A stretch of DNA of 64,000 nucleotides from the NCBI RefSeq assembly GCF_963678635.1, contig NC_087069.1, positions 38,959,076 to 39,023,075 on the forward strand. Direction: 5' to 3'. Below, piece after piece: positions 42,908 through 53,700 of this stretch (positions are counted from its first letter, which is position 1; every line of letters begins with the position of its first letter). This stretch comes from Symsagittifera roscoffensis (lineage: Eukaryota > Xenacoelomorpha > Acoela > Convolutidae). The translations under genes were made by a program, and so were the position numbers. Below the pieces are notes generated by a model. It was not told the DNA's origin and did not search any database. It saw only the letters and a list, made by a program, of their open reading frames with translations.

Positions 42908-45517
42908 CTAAAAAAAATGATTATTTTGAGATTGAAAAGCGGTGGTATGGGGCTGTTCAATAATTTGTTCATAAGTATTATCATCTTGTGATTGATGTGT
43001 CATTATATGTTGGACGGGACTTTGTGATGTATTGAGTCGAAAATTTGGATTATGTGTGATTGCTAGATTTCGAAAATTTCGTGGGACTAGGGATAGTGGA
43101 TGGTTATTTGGTAGGGGTGGTAATTGTGGTGCCGTTGGCTGTGTGTCGACATTGTTATGTTCTTCGTCGTATGTATTTTGTCGTGTTGTTATTTTTGTGT
43201 TATATTCTTTTATTTGTGCGTCTAAAAGAATTTTGTTTATAGATGTGGAAAAGATTCCAAAAAATCCTGCAAAGAGTATGCGTGCTACGCTTGCTTGTCT
43301 GTTTACTTGTGTGTGTATAGCACATGTATTGTAGATTCCTTTTAAGAGTGAGAAAAGAAATCCAATAAAGTTAAACATTGCGTATAAAATAGTCAAGTTT
43401 TCTAAGATGTAGTAGGGCCATCCTAGAAAATCAAGGATTTCATTCTTGAGTGTAACAAAGCTAAAAATATTGATTGGTGATATATCTTGGGGACGGTATT
43501 TTTCGCCGTTTAGATATATATAATCTTTAATGTCTTTAAAATATCCGCTATAGTCTTGTGTGTAGATATCGGCAAATCCTGCGGTTTCTGCAAGTTTGCG
43601 TAGATTTTGGTCTATTGATTGTCTTTGTATAGTATCCATTTGTGTTAATAATTCTTGGAATTGTTGTGTTCTAATGTGATGTTGAATATCTGATTTTGAA
43701 TAGATTCCTATTGATTGTAAGTCTATATTTGGGTTTCGAGCGATAGCGCGAATGCTTTCTGGTGAAAATTTTTTGAGTGATTGCATTAATGTGGGATATG
43801 GAGTGAGAAGATAATATTTATTTTCATCAGGGTTTAGTTGTACTACATTGTGGCTATTTTCTGATCCACATGGGACTGCGGTATCCCAGAAATAGGTTCT
43901 TCGTGAAAGTGTATCCACGAAATGTACTTTATTCTTATAAAAGATAGGGATTCTTTTATAACATCGTTTATCTTCAAAAACGTATAGTGGTGATACTTTT
44001 TTAGTACAAGTATAAAACCATAAGATGTTTCCTTCATAGTCTAAAAAATTTGATCTATTTCCTGATAATAAGTATCCTGCGTAGGGTATTTTTAATACTG
44101 CTAGTGCAAGTGATTGTAATATTTGTGTTCGTTCTAATTCGCATAGTTGGTGTAGTGTTTCTAATTCGGAGAGTGACATTTCTTGAAAAATGCGGCTAAT
44201 TGTATAGTCTAGTTTCATATCCAAATGAATATCATAGTGGATATTACCGAAATATGTAGTATTCATTAGTGATAATTCTTGTAAGCGTGTGCTTCTGGTG
44301 TCATAAGGTTTTAGATGTCCACCAGGTTGTCCGTTGCTTTTTTGAAAATTAACCGGTATATAGGATGTTCCTTCGTTTGGAGGATGACCTGTGGCATATG
44401 GGTCGATTTTTACTTTTCCAGTGGTCATGTCGAATCCTTTTTCGTATTCAACTAATATTTCAGAGTATTGTGTTCTGTGAAGTGGATTCCTGTATTTACA
44501 TGCAAGTTCTGTTTCTTGATATATTTGAAAACGTGTCAATTTATTTTCTATATTGTCAATGTTTCTAAAATTAGAACTTAGTTTTTGTGATGGATGGACT
44601 TTTTCATAAGGAATTGATTGTATGAAATATTTTTCGTGAAATTTTATCATACGAGCGTGTATTTTTGCTACTTGAAATGTTGTACATGTATCTTCGGGGA
44701 ACCAAACAATTGTTGCTTGTGTTCTCGTTGTAGGGTCGCAATATCCTTGATCATTTTTACAAGGTAGTCGGATTCCTTGATAGATCATTGTATTATCAGA
44801 TAAATCTCGTGTGAGTTGTATTTTTTCGAGTTGTATTTTCCAATCGAAAAACATTATTTCTTGGTATCCTTTATTTTTCGTGTCTGCTTTGCAGTTTGAT
44901 GGGTTATTTATACCAATGTGTGGTATCCAATGTTTGTCATGTAGGTCATAGGTTAATCGTCCGTGTGCGCCGTTATACGGGTATTTTTCGTCTAGTTTTA
45001 TATGTCCTTGGTGTCTTTCAAGTTGTGATTGGTGTACAGAGTCTGAAAAAACTTGAAAATTAACTAATTTTCTTTGGGAATTTTTGTTTTGTGTGATGTT
45101 TAGTCTAAGTAATTCATTTTTACAATCGTCGGGATTGAGATGTAAAAGACGTTCTATATTACTTTGGTAGAATGATTCATGGTCAAGTCGGTTTTTGTTT
45201 CCGTTCGAGACTTGTGAACAATGTACTTTCTTTTCGGAAAATGTTGCTGTAAATTTATAACCTGTAACTGTTGTTGCTCGGGCTTTTGAATAGAGTGTTG
45301 CTATTATATCTGTGGTTTCTATAGCTTGTGGTTCTGTTTCACATTGTGATACTTGATTTATTGCATATTTATGTAGTGTTTTTTGTTCATTTTCTTCGCA
45401 ATCGTAATGTGTTACTAATAAATCTTGTGGTCCTGTACGAGGGGAAGGGTTTATGTTTTGATTTGAGATTACTAGAAAAAGGAGTTGGAGAAAAATTAAT
45501 AATTTTAGAATATACAT
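42908..45517 (-). CDS. env: Envelope-like glycoprotein of element B (869 aa)
   Basis: Signal peptide, ectodomain, CY+RIPI-type cysteine region, membrane segments and Pro/Gln-rich tail are as in element A. The last residues differ because one extra base in a T run shifts the end of the frame, so env stops before the ATG of the 3' ORF rather than overlapping it. The ectodomain is intact. It is transcribed with the other genes on the minus strand. Its start is overlapped by the end of the AUG-less frame by 13 nt. Confidence 0.8.
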   Translation of the reverse strand: MYILKLLIFLQLLFLVISNQNINPSPRTGPQDLLVTHYDCEENEQKTLHKYAINQVSQCETEPQAIETTDIIATLYSKARATTVTGYKFTATFSEKKVHCSQVSNGNKNRLDHESFYQSNIERLLHLNPDDCKNELLRLNITQNKNSQRKLVNFQVFSDSVHQSQLERHQGHIKLDEKYPYNGAHGRLTYDLHDKHWIPHIGINNPSNCKADTKNKGYQEIMFFDWKIQLEKIQLTRDLSDNTMIYQGIRLPCKNDQGYCDPTTRTQATIVWFPEDTCTTFQVAKIHARMIKFHEKYFIQSIPYEKVHPSQKLSSNFRNIDNIENKLTRFQIYQETELACKYRNPLHRTQYSEILVEYEKGFDMTTGKVKIDPYATGHPPNEGTSYIPVNFQKSNGQPGGHLKPYDTRSTRLQELSLMNTTYFGNIHYDIHLDMKLDYTISRIFQEMSLSELETLHQLCELERTQILQSLALAVLKIPYAGYLLSGNRSNFLDYEGNILWFYTCTKKVSPLYVFEDKRCYKRIPIFYKNKVHFVDTLSRRTYFWDTAVPCGSENSHNVVQLNPDENKYYLLTPYPTLMQSLKKFSPESIRAIARNPNIDLQSIGIYSKSDIQHHIRTQQFQELLTQMDTIQRQSIDQNLRKLAETAGFADIYTQDYSGYFKDIKDYIYLNGEKYRPQDISPINIFSFVTLKNEILDFLGWPYYILENLTILYAMFNFIGFLFSLLKGIYNTCAIHTQVNRQASVARILFAGFFGIFSTSINKILLDAQIKEYNTKITTRQNTYDEEHNNVDTQPTAPQLPPLPNNHPLSLVPRNFRNLAITHNPNFRLNTSQSPVQHIMTHQSQDDNTYEQIIEQPHTTAFQSQNNHFF

Positions 45518-46638
45518 GTGTATGATAATCCTGAGTATGGGTTGTAAAATGTAATGTAACCAATTGTGTTTTTGGTATATCTGTCGTATTTATATATTAC
45601 TTCAGTAGTTATAAACGGTGGTGGTAGTGATTGAGCTGTTATGTTTGGTGGATTTAATGGGTAGGGATGTTGAGTAATGTTGTTTAATTTAACTGTGATT
45701 TCAAATTTTAATTGTAAACTGTTTTGTTGGAGTATTTGAATATTGTGATCACGGATATCGTTGTGAATATCTTGGCGATATTGTAATCTATTAAGTGCCC
45801 AGTTATGAAGGCGGTTACTTTCTTGATGTTGTCCAAATAATGGTGGAGGTGCTGTGAATGTATTCCAATCTAATCTTAAAGGAATATTTATTGATGATTG
45901 TTCTCGATATCTGGCGTCGAGATTATTTGGGAAATTTAAGTTAAAGGGTAGTGGTGAAAACTGGCTTATTGATGGTGTTGATGGTAGTGATAATGTTTCT
46001 GGTAGTGATGAAGATGTTGTATCTGTAGAAATGTCTATGGGGTCATTGACTAAATTTGGTTCACCTTGTGTGAATGAATGTGTAGTCCAATATGGTAGTC
46101 GTGATGCCTGGTTTGGGGGGTTAAAGGGATTTTCACGTATTTGTTCAGATGTTGGTGTTGAACCTAAGTAATCTGAGGGTAGACTTGAAGTGCTTCGTTG
46201 TGAAAAAAGTGTAGGAGTTTCTGGTGTGATACCAGTGGTGTTTTCTGGAGTGGTTTGTGATGGGGATTGAGGTATATCAAAATGAACTCGGGGAGTTTGA
46301 AAATTTCTGTTTCGTCGAGGATGTATAATTTGTCTATTTATTTCTGTTGTGTTTTGGTTTTGACTAAGGTTTCGTATTCTACTTAGTTCTTGTGGTAGTG
46401 TTGGGTAAAGATTATATGTTGGTTCACTTAGGGATGCTTGTCGTTGAACTGGTTCTAGTGGTTCAGATAAACGAGCGTGCCGTTCTTCAAAAGTGTATGG
46501 ATTGTCTTGAAAAGAAATTCGTGTAGATGTTTGAGGATTTTGAGTAGTTGAAGGTGGTGTTGGGTTATCTTGGGATGATGTCGGTGAAGACTGATTCTGT
46601 GACTGTTGGGTAGCAATTTTTGATGGATTTTTGAATTG
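45505..46638 (-). CDS. AUG-less 1134-nt frame of element B (up to 377 aa)
   Basis: The frame is open between minus-strand TAA at 46641-46639 and the stop at 45507-45505, has no ATG, and is exactly as long as in element A. Most differences in the C-terminal 110 residues are silent, and the low-complexity half varies more. The acceptor-like CAG/TCTTCACC is conserved. It does not overlap the preceding hydrophobic gene in a way that would allow simple frameshifting, because that gene stops just upstream. Spliced expression is the likeliest route. Confidence 0.55.
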   Translation of the reverse strand, partial: QFKNPSKIATQQSQNQSSPTSSQDNPTPPSTTQNPQTSTRISFQDNPYTFEERHARLSEPLEPVQRQASLSEPTYNLYPTLPQELSRIRNLSQNQNTTEINRQIIHPRRNRNFQTPRVHFDIPQSPSQTTPENTTGITPETPTLFSQRSTSSLPSDYLGSTPTSEQIRENPFNPPNQASRLPYWTTHSFTQGEPNLVNDPIDISTDTTSSSLPETLSLPSTPSISQFSPLPFNLNFPNNLDARYREQSSINIPLRLDWNTFTAPPPLFGQHQESNRLHNWALNRLQYRQDIHNDIRDHNIQILQQNSLQLKFEITVKLNNITQHPYPLNPPNITAQSLPPPFITTEVIYKYDRYTKNTIGYITFYNPYSGLSYTCIF

Positions 46639-46643
46639 TTACT

Positions 46644-46832
46644 TTAGTGGGAAGGTTTATGTTTATTATAATATTCTTCCAAAAAAATAATTAGAAAAAT
46701 TGTTGCTAAGGCAAATGTGATGATTGCTTTCTTTATACATTTACATATTGTCAAAATGAGGGATGATAGAAATGTTATGAAAATTACAAACAATAAAAAA
46801 ATATCAGTTCTACTGAAAATTGTTCGTATCAT
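46644..46832 (-). CDS. Small hydrophobic protein 2 of element B (62 aa, membrane)
   Basis: 62 residues, two predicted membrane segments (about 10-30 and 38-50), nearly identical to A over the first 54 residues, then a divergent tail. Its ATG overlaps the stop of protein 1 as ATGA, suggesting coupled translation. Confidence 0.6.
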   Translation of the reverse strand: MIRTIFSRTDIFLLFVIFITFLSSLILTICKCIKKAIITFALATIFLIIFLEEYYNKHKPSH

Positions 46833-47059
46833 TTAGACAAGTTGTTAAAATCGTACCTGTGGATATATTCAAGGGTTTTGGAAAGTTGGAGGAATAGTTC
46901 GAGTATTGTGTAGAAAATTAAAAAAATGTTACAAAAAATGATTAAGATTATTAGAAAAGATTCGAGTATATCAAGAAGAAATATTATAAAAGCTTCAAGT
47001 ATTGAAAAAAAATGTTTAAAATTTATAAGTATTTGAGCGACTGTTTGAGAGAAGAGCAT
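46829..47059 (-). CDS. Small hydrophobic protein 1 of element B (76 aa)
   Basis: 76 residues, very rich in Phe, Ile and Leu, with one or two long hydrophobic helices (about residues 20-58) and a short polar end. Intact here, broken in A. It lies between the pol spacer and protein 2, ATGA overlap at its end. No known family. Together with protein 2 it forms a pair of tiny membrane proteins not normally present in Ty3/gypsy elements. Confidence 0.55.
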   Translation of the reverse strand: MLFSQTVAQILINFKHFFSILEAFIIFLLDILESFLIILIIFCNIFLIFYTILELFLQLSKTLEYIHRYDFNNLSK

Positions 47060-47760
47060 TTAAGAAATGATCTCTTGGTCGAATATTTTTTGCTGTTTGA
47101 GGCGATTTTCTAGTGTGGTCGAATTATTTATTAGTTTTTTGACAAGTGGGTTGAGTTTTGTAAAAAATTGTTGGGGGCAATTTTCATGGTGACTGGGAGG
47201 TCGTCTTTTTCTTTATTTTTGTTTGTCAAATGATCCGGGGTATGGTGAGATTTTTATACTTTAGGCTAATTAAAATCTTCATTTTGTTACTTTAGGCTAA
47301 GTTATCAAATTTGTTTTGGGGGTATTCGTGGTCTGAGTTGGGGAAATATTGTTGATCTTTGGGTTATTAGATAAGGGAGGGGTACGGTATTATGGTGATA
47401 TTTATTTTAGCTGTCAAGTTGGAGTGGTTTGCTTATTTTTGACCTGGAGGTTGTAAAGTTATAGTTAGAGATGTGCCTGGAGTTCTAGATTATTCGTCTA
47501 ATTGATCTTAGTTGGAGTTAGAGAAAGTGGCGGATTGGATGAATCCTATTGGTCTATTTTGAACTAGAATTATTGCGTATTTGTGAGCATGTTATTTTGA
47601 AAAATGGAAATGAAAAATGTTACGGAGGTTTCAAGATTGTAAAGTATAAAATCTTAAAATTACTTTTTAAATTCTACTTTCTTTAATATTTTAGATTGGG
47701 GGATGAACATTTTGTAGTTTTTTCGTGGTTGATTTCGGAGTCTTGTTGTTTTTCTATGTT
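47060..47760 (-). other. Non-coding spacer between pol and the hydrophobic genes (B)
   Basis: About 700 nt without a long frame. The TTAGCCTAAAGTA pair appears here in reverse at 47257-47269 and 47288-47300, again 31 nt apart. Confidence 0.45.
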
Positions 47761-50700
47761 CTAATTGTCTATTTCTTCTTGGGGTATTATTTGTTCTGTC
47801 ATTTTTCTATTTTTTCTTTGCTTTTGGGATTCTTTATGGTCTAGATTTTTTGTAGTGTTTTTGGTAGCGGTTGGTTTTGTGTTTTGATTTTCGGTGGGGT
47901 TATCGTTTTGTTCTGTATTTTTCAGATGTGGTTCGTTTTGAACTATTTTTAATCCTGTGAAGGAATATAATTGGGTTAATTCGCGGAGTGCGTATTCTTT
48001 TGGGTAGTAAGGTAATAGGTTGTTTCGGTGCTGAACGATTTCTTTTTTATTGGAGTCGGTAATTTTATATGTGACATCAGTGGGTCTTGCAATTATTTGG
48101 TAGGGTCCTTTTCGGAGGGGTTGTAATTTTTTAGAAATTCCTTTTTGAGTATTAAAATTAGGTATTAAAACAAATGTTCCAATTTTTAAATCGGAAGCTG
48201 GTGTAAAACGTGAATTGATTTGTTCATTTATGTTTTGTCTTTGTAATAACTTTTTCGTTATTTTCTGGTAAATTTCATTGTGTTTCTTATCTCTATTTAA
48301 AATCCATTCGGTGTGTGTACCGGAGGCTAATTTAAGAATTTGTGGGTGATGAAAATGATCTTCATCGTGTGTATGTAAAGGTAGGTTATAACAAATTGAG
48401 TCTTTAGTTGGTTGACAATAACCTTGTGCGTTTTTATGGGAATTTGCTGTAAACATTATTGGTTTGCGTGGCTTTTGATTGAAAACCATTTCATATGGTG
48501 ACATTCCTAAAGTTGTCGTAATTTGTGAATTATATGCTAAGGGAAATAATTTTACATCTGCTGACCATTCGGTATATTTTGTATCATTTCCGTTGATGAT
48601 ACATCTGAGATATTCTTGTAATGAACGGTTCATACCTTCGACTAAGCCGTTTGTCCAAGGTGCATGAGATGTACGTGGTTTGTGTTTAATGTTGTATAAA
48701 TGACATAGTGTTATTATTTCATTATTTATGAATTCTGTACCATTGTCTGTGACTAAAATTTCTGGTAGTCCAAATTTTGCTATCCAGTGATCATAAAGTG
48801 TTGTGTAAGCGTAATAGGCGTTACAATGTGGTACTGGGTTAAGTGCTACATAGTGTGTGAATGCGTCAACAATTACCATAATGTAGGAGTTTCCTTCTGA
48901 TGAGGGTGAAATTGGGCCTTTAGTATCAAATGAGATACGGTGATTAAAGTACAAACTTTGTCCTTTAAAATCTTGTTTTTGTGCTATTTGTTTTTGATTT
49001 GGGTAAGGTTTATTTAGTTGACATACTATACAATCATTGCATAGTACTTTTATCCAAATTGGTGCATTTGGGAAGTAAAAATTTTGTATAAAATTTGAAT
49101 ATGTTTTCTCTGATCCAGAGTGTCCTTTAATATTTTGTGTATGTGAAATATTAAAAGCTATAAGAATCATACTTAAAGGGAGACATGGAACTGTAGATTC
49201 ATTTAGGTTATACTCTAAAAGGTCTGTATTTTCGTTAATTGTTGTGTTGTTAAATTTGCGAAAGTATCGGAGGAGTGTTTTGTTTCCTAGAATGGTGGGA
49301 TCTGCCTTGACAGGTTTAGTTTTATATTTGTGCCATGATTTCAGTTGTCTAATTATCGGGTCAAGATTTTGATATTGTTTTAGTGTTGAAGTTGTAATCG
49401 TTTCTGTTGGAGGGAGAAAAATGTTTTCAATTTCGAATTTAGATAAGGGTATTGTATCTAATGGGTCATGAAGATCAAAAACTTGATTTATTGTGTATTT
49501 CGAATCGGTTGTTGGTGGTCCTGATAAATTTATTTTATCAGTTAAATTTTCTTTTTCTATTAGTGGAAAATGGTCTTTTTTAGTTTGGTGTTGTTTTGTT
49601 CGTTTTTGTTGGGTGTTATTTTTTATCCATTGGGAATATGGAATTGGTTTAAAAGTTGATGTTCCAAGTAGGTCAACTTCATAATGATTATTTTGACAAT
49701 CTAAATAAAGTGGGAAATGTTGTAAATTATTTATTTGTGATTGTTCAATATCAGTTTTAACTGCATATTTGCATTCTAATCGAGGTGATGTTTCGTTTTC
49801 TGCAAGGTAGAATTTTATATTTTTGGGTATTTCAACTGTTGTTTTTCGTGTAAGTAATTCAGGTGGTGTATTTCGACTTAAGGTGTCTGGTAATGCAAGA
49901 TTTTTTCCTGCAGTCCAAACTATATGTAAGTTTGGAAATTTCATTAGAATTAATTGAAATCTGTAAACTCGGTGGTTTGGGTTAGATTTCTGTGTGAAAA
50001 GAAAAATGATTGGTTTGTGATCTGTGAAAAGAACTGTAGGATGTTTTGATCCAAGTATCAGAAATTCATATTCTGTAAGTGTATAGATTATGGCTGTACA
50101 TTCTCTCATTAGGGTTGAGAGTCTTAGCTCTGCTTGAGTGAATAATCGAGAGTTTGCTGATATAAGGTTCATTTTGTTTGTACCATTATGTGATTGTAAT
50201 AATGCTGCGCCGATGCCAAAGTTCGAAGCATCGCACATTGCATAAAATGGTTGATCAGGGTCTGGAATTGTGTTTGAAATTTGTTCAGTTAAAAGTTTCT
50301 TTATTTCTTCGAATCGTGCTTGATGTTCTGTATTCCATTCAAAGTTATTTTGTTGTCTAAGGATGTTATAAAATGGTCGTAGATACAATTGCATTTTATA
50401 AACATATTTACTTAAAAAGTTTAACATTCCAAGAAATTCTTGGATTTTCTTTTTATTTGTTGGTGGTTGAAGTTTTTGAATAGCGTCAATGCGTGATTTC
50501 AGTGGAGTGATTGTTTTTCTTTCGATGTTATGTCCTAAGAATTTAACTCTTGTCAAAAAGAAGTGTGATTTATCGGGGGCGGCCTTCAGATTTTCGTTCT
50601 GAAGTATTTGGTGATATTTTTCTAAAACTTTGAACATTTCGTCTTTTGTTTGTGATTGCATAAAAACATCGTCTAGATAGGTGATTGCGTTTTTCTTGAG

Positions 50701-53700
50701 TATTAGTGGTCTAAAAATTTTGCTCATAAAAGCTGAAAATGCTGCTGGTCCTATGGATATTCCATAGAATAAGCGGTTAAATTCATATTGTTGGTTTCCG
50801 ATAACAAATTGTGTTAAACGTCGTGATTGTTCATCTAGTGGCATTTGATTGTATGCACTATTCATATCGGCGGTTGTAAAGTATTTGCCGTTTATTTTTG
50901 TCAAAATAACTTGTATTGGTTCAATGGGCCAATTACATTTTGATTCATCTATGAGTGAATTGAGGTATCTAGCATCGAGAACGATTTTTAATGATTCTCC
51001 TTTAGCTAGAATGATAACGGGGTTGATGAATGTGTTGCCTTTTGGTTGTTCTTCTTTATTAACTGGTGATATAATGTTGTATTGTTCTAAAATATCGAGT
51101 AATCTGTTTACTTTATCATGTAAGTGAATTGGTACTTTACTTGCTCTCTGTTTTTTGAAAACTGCGTCTGGTTTTAATGGGAGATGTAGTGATGAACTGA
51201 TTTTGCCAACATCGAATTTTGATGTTGCATAGACTGATGAATATTTAATTAGCTGTTTGGCTAACTTTTCGAATTCGTCTTGTGTTATTTGTGAATGTTG
51301 GAAATTAAACATTGTTAAAAATTTCTGTTGGTCCTCTGAGTAGTTACTTATGTTGAATGTAGGTTTGAAATATGGAGTTTTTGTGAAATAATCCGTATTT
51401 CTGTTTTCGTTACTTATTATATTATTTATAGATAATTCTTCATTAAGAATTGTAGATTGGCAAATATCTAGTAATTGGAGTATATTATTTACGCGATAGG
51501 CTTTTTCGTGTATTGGTGATATTGTGGCGTTGGTTTCACAATATCCTAAAAGTCCTAAAGGTAATGTTACTTGGTAAGGTGTGTTGTTATAAACATGTAA
51601 GGAAATAATATCTGAATTCGAATTTTTCAAATATTTTATTGAAGAGATTGTGATTTTGAAAAATTTATGAATAGGTTTGAATTCAAAATCTGACATATAA
51701 AATTTTTGTTTGTTTTGTTCTTTATCATATTGGTGAACTTGTTTGATTGAAAAATTATATATGTTTCCTGATAGTGGTTTCAGGTGTTTTCTTTGTTGGT
51801 TAAATATCGGATAGAATTTTGAAAAGAATGGTGGTTGTTTATTTAATCTTTGAAAAAATGTTAAGGATGTTTCTTTTGTTTTTGTATATTTATCTTTGAT
51901 TAATATTTTACTGTTTAGGATGTTAATTGTTGGTATATACTTCGAAATAAATGGTATTCCAATGATATTATATTTAATATCTGTGATATGGAATATTTGT
52001 TTAAATGGCTTGTTTAGAATTTTGCTTTGCTCCATTGTTCTGGTAGGGAGGAGAAATAATTGGATTTTTCCGTAGTTTATCAATGTTGATCCTTGTGCTG
52101 TTGCTAGCTTACTGGAGGTTTCAAGAGGTGTTAGCTTCGGATGTAAAGTTTTTATTTCATTCCATGTGGGAATGTTTATTATGTTTGATTCTGCTCCTGA
52201 ATCAATTAAAAAATCTATTTCAAGGTCTGGTGGTTGAAATTCTTTGTTTCTTGGGCTTTCTAAGAGAAATGGTATTGTCCAGATTTTTTCTTTGGGTTGT
52301 TCTTTTTGTATATTTTGGTAGATGTGGTTTGTATTTAAGCATTTTGTTTTGGTATTTTTACTGGTTTGATCTGTAGTGTTAATCTCGTTTGTTTCTTGCG
52401 TTGTTGGTGTGGAATTTATGGGTGTAGTGTAATGATTTTGAAGAAATTCTGATTGATTTTCATATATGTGTGATGGAAAGGGTTGTTCATATATGACAGA
52501 TTCATAGTCATTTTCGACTTTTATCATATTGATAGAAAGAGTGTTTTCTGTATCACTTTCTGAATCTGATGATGTACAGTTTATTTGATTGAGTTGTAAC
52601 GTATCAGTAACTGTGTCATCAATACCTGGGGGGTCTGATGTTGTTTCTGGGTTAGCTTGTACTTGATTGATTTGTCTTTGATGTTTAGGTGTACTGCTTC
52701 TATGACGATTATTAGAGTTATTATAGTTATTATTATTCCTATGTGGTGATTGGGAATAATTTCTGTAACGATTATTATAACTTGGGTGTCGATTTTGTGA
52801 ATTATTTCGCGATCTGTTTTGGTAATTATTGTTTGGTCTGTTATAGTTCGATCTATTATATGAGTTATTCCTTGATCGATTGTTCGGGTAATTCTGGTTT
52901 CGGTTGTTTGAATAACTTCTATTTCTATTATAGGAGTAGTTTCTATTCCTATTGTATGATGAATTTCGTGATTGGTTGTTTGGATAGTAGTTATTTCTTG
53001 ATTGGGAATTAGATCTAGAAACAAATCGTTGTGTATTTGAATTTGATCTGGAGTAGTTATTTCTACTATTTGGTCTATTGTAGTGATTTTGTGATGAATT
53101 ATACGTGTTTCTTCGTTCTGGTGATCTTCCTCTATAACTTGAGTTATATGGAGATTGATTTCTTGTATAGCTTGTATTGTTCGGGAGTGGTTTTCCTGAA
53201 CTGTTGTTGCTGTGAACTGTTTTGTTCGGTAAATTTTGATCTTTTTTCATGTATTGATAGAATGATTTATTTGGTTCTTTGTATTTTTGAGGTTTATTTT
53301 GACTATCTTGCTGTTTTTGTCTACATTCGGAAATACTATGTCCGTATCGTCGGCAATAATTACACCATTTTTTGAAAGATGGTTTGCCTTTAAAGTTCGG
53401 GTTCTTTTCGTAAATATTAAGTATTTCAGTGATTTTTTCAACGAGGTTTGTCTCTGATTCCTGTATATTATTAATATTAGTGGGAGTCGTTTCAATTTTG
53501 TTAACGTATTGTAATTTCAGATTTTCCGTTTCTTCTAGTTTCATCGTGATTTCTGCTTGTTCTAGTTTGTCTACTAGTTTTCTAAAATCTAAATCGGGTT
53601 CTCGAATTGAAGAAGGATGGGAAGCTCTCTTTTTTATTGCTATTTTCCTTAATTGTGGTGTTAAGGTCATCATTAAGATTTCTGTCATCTTTGTATTTTT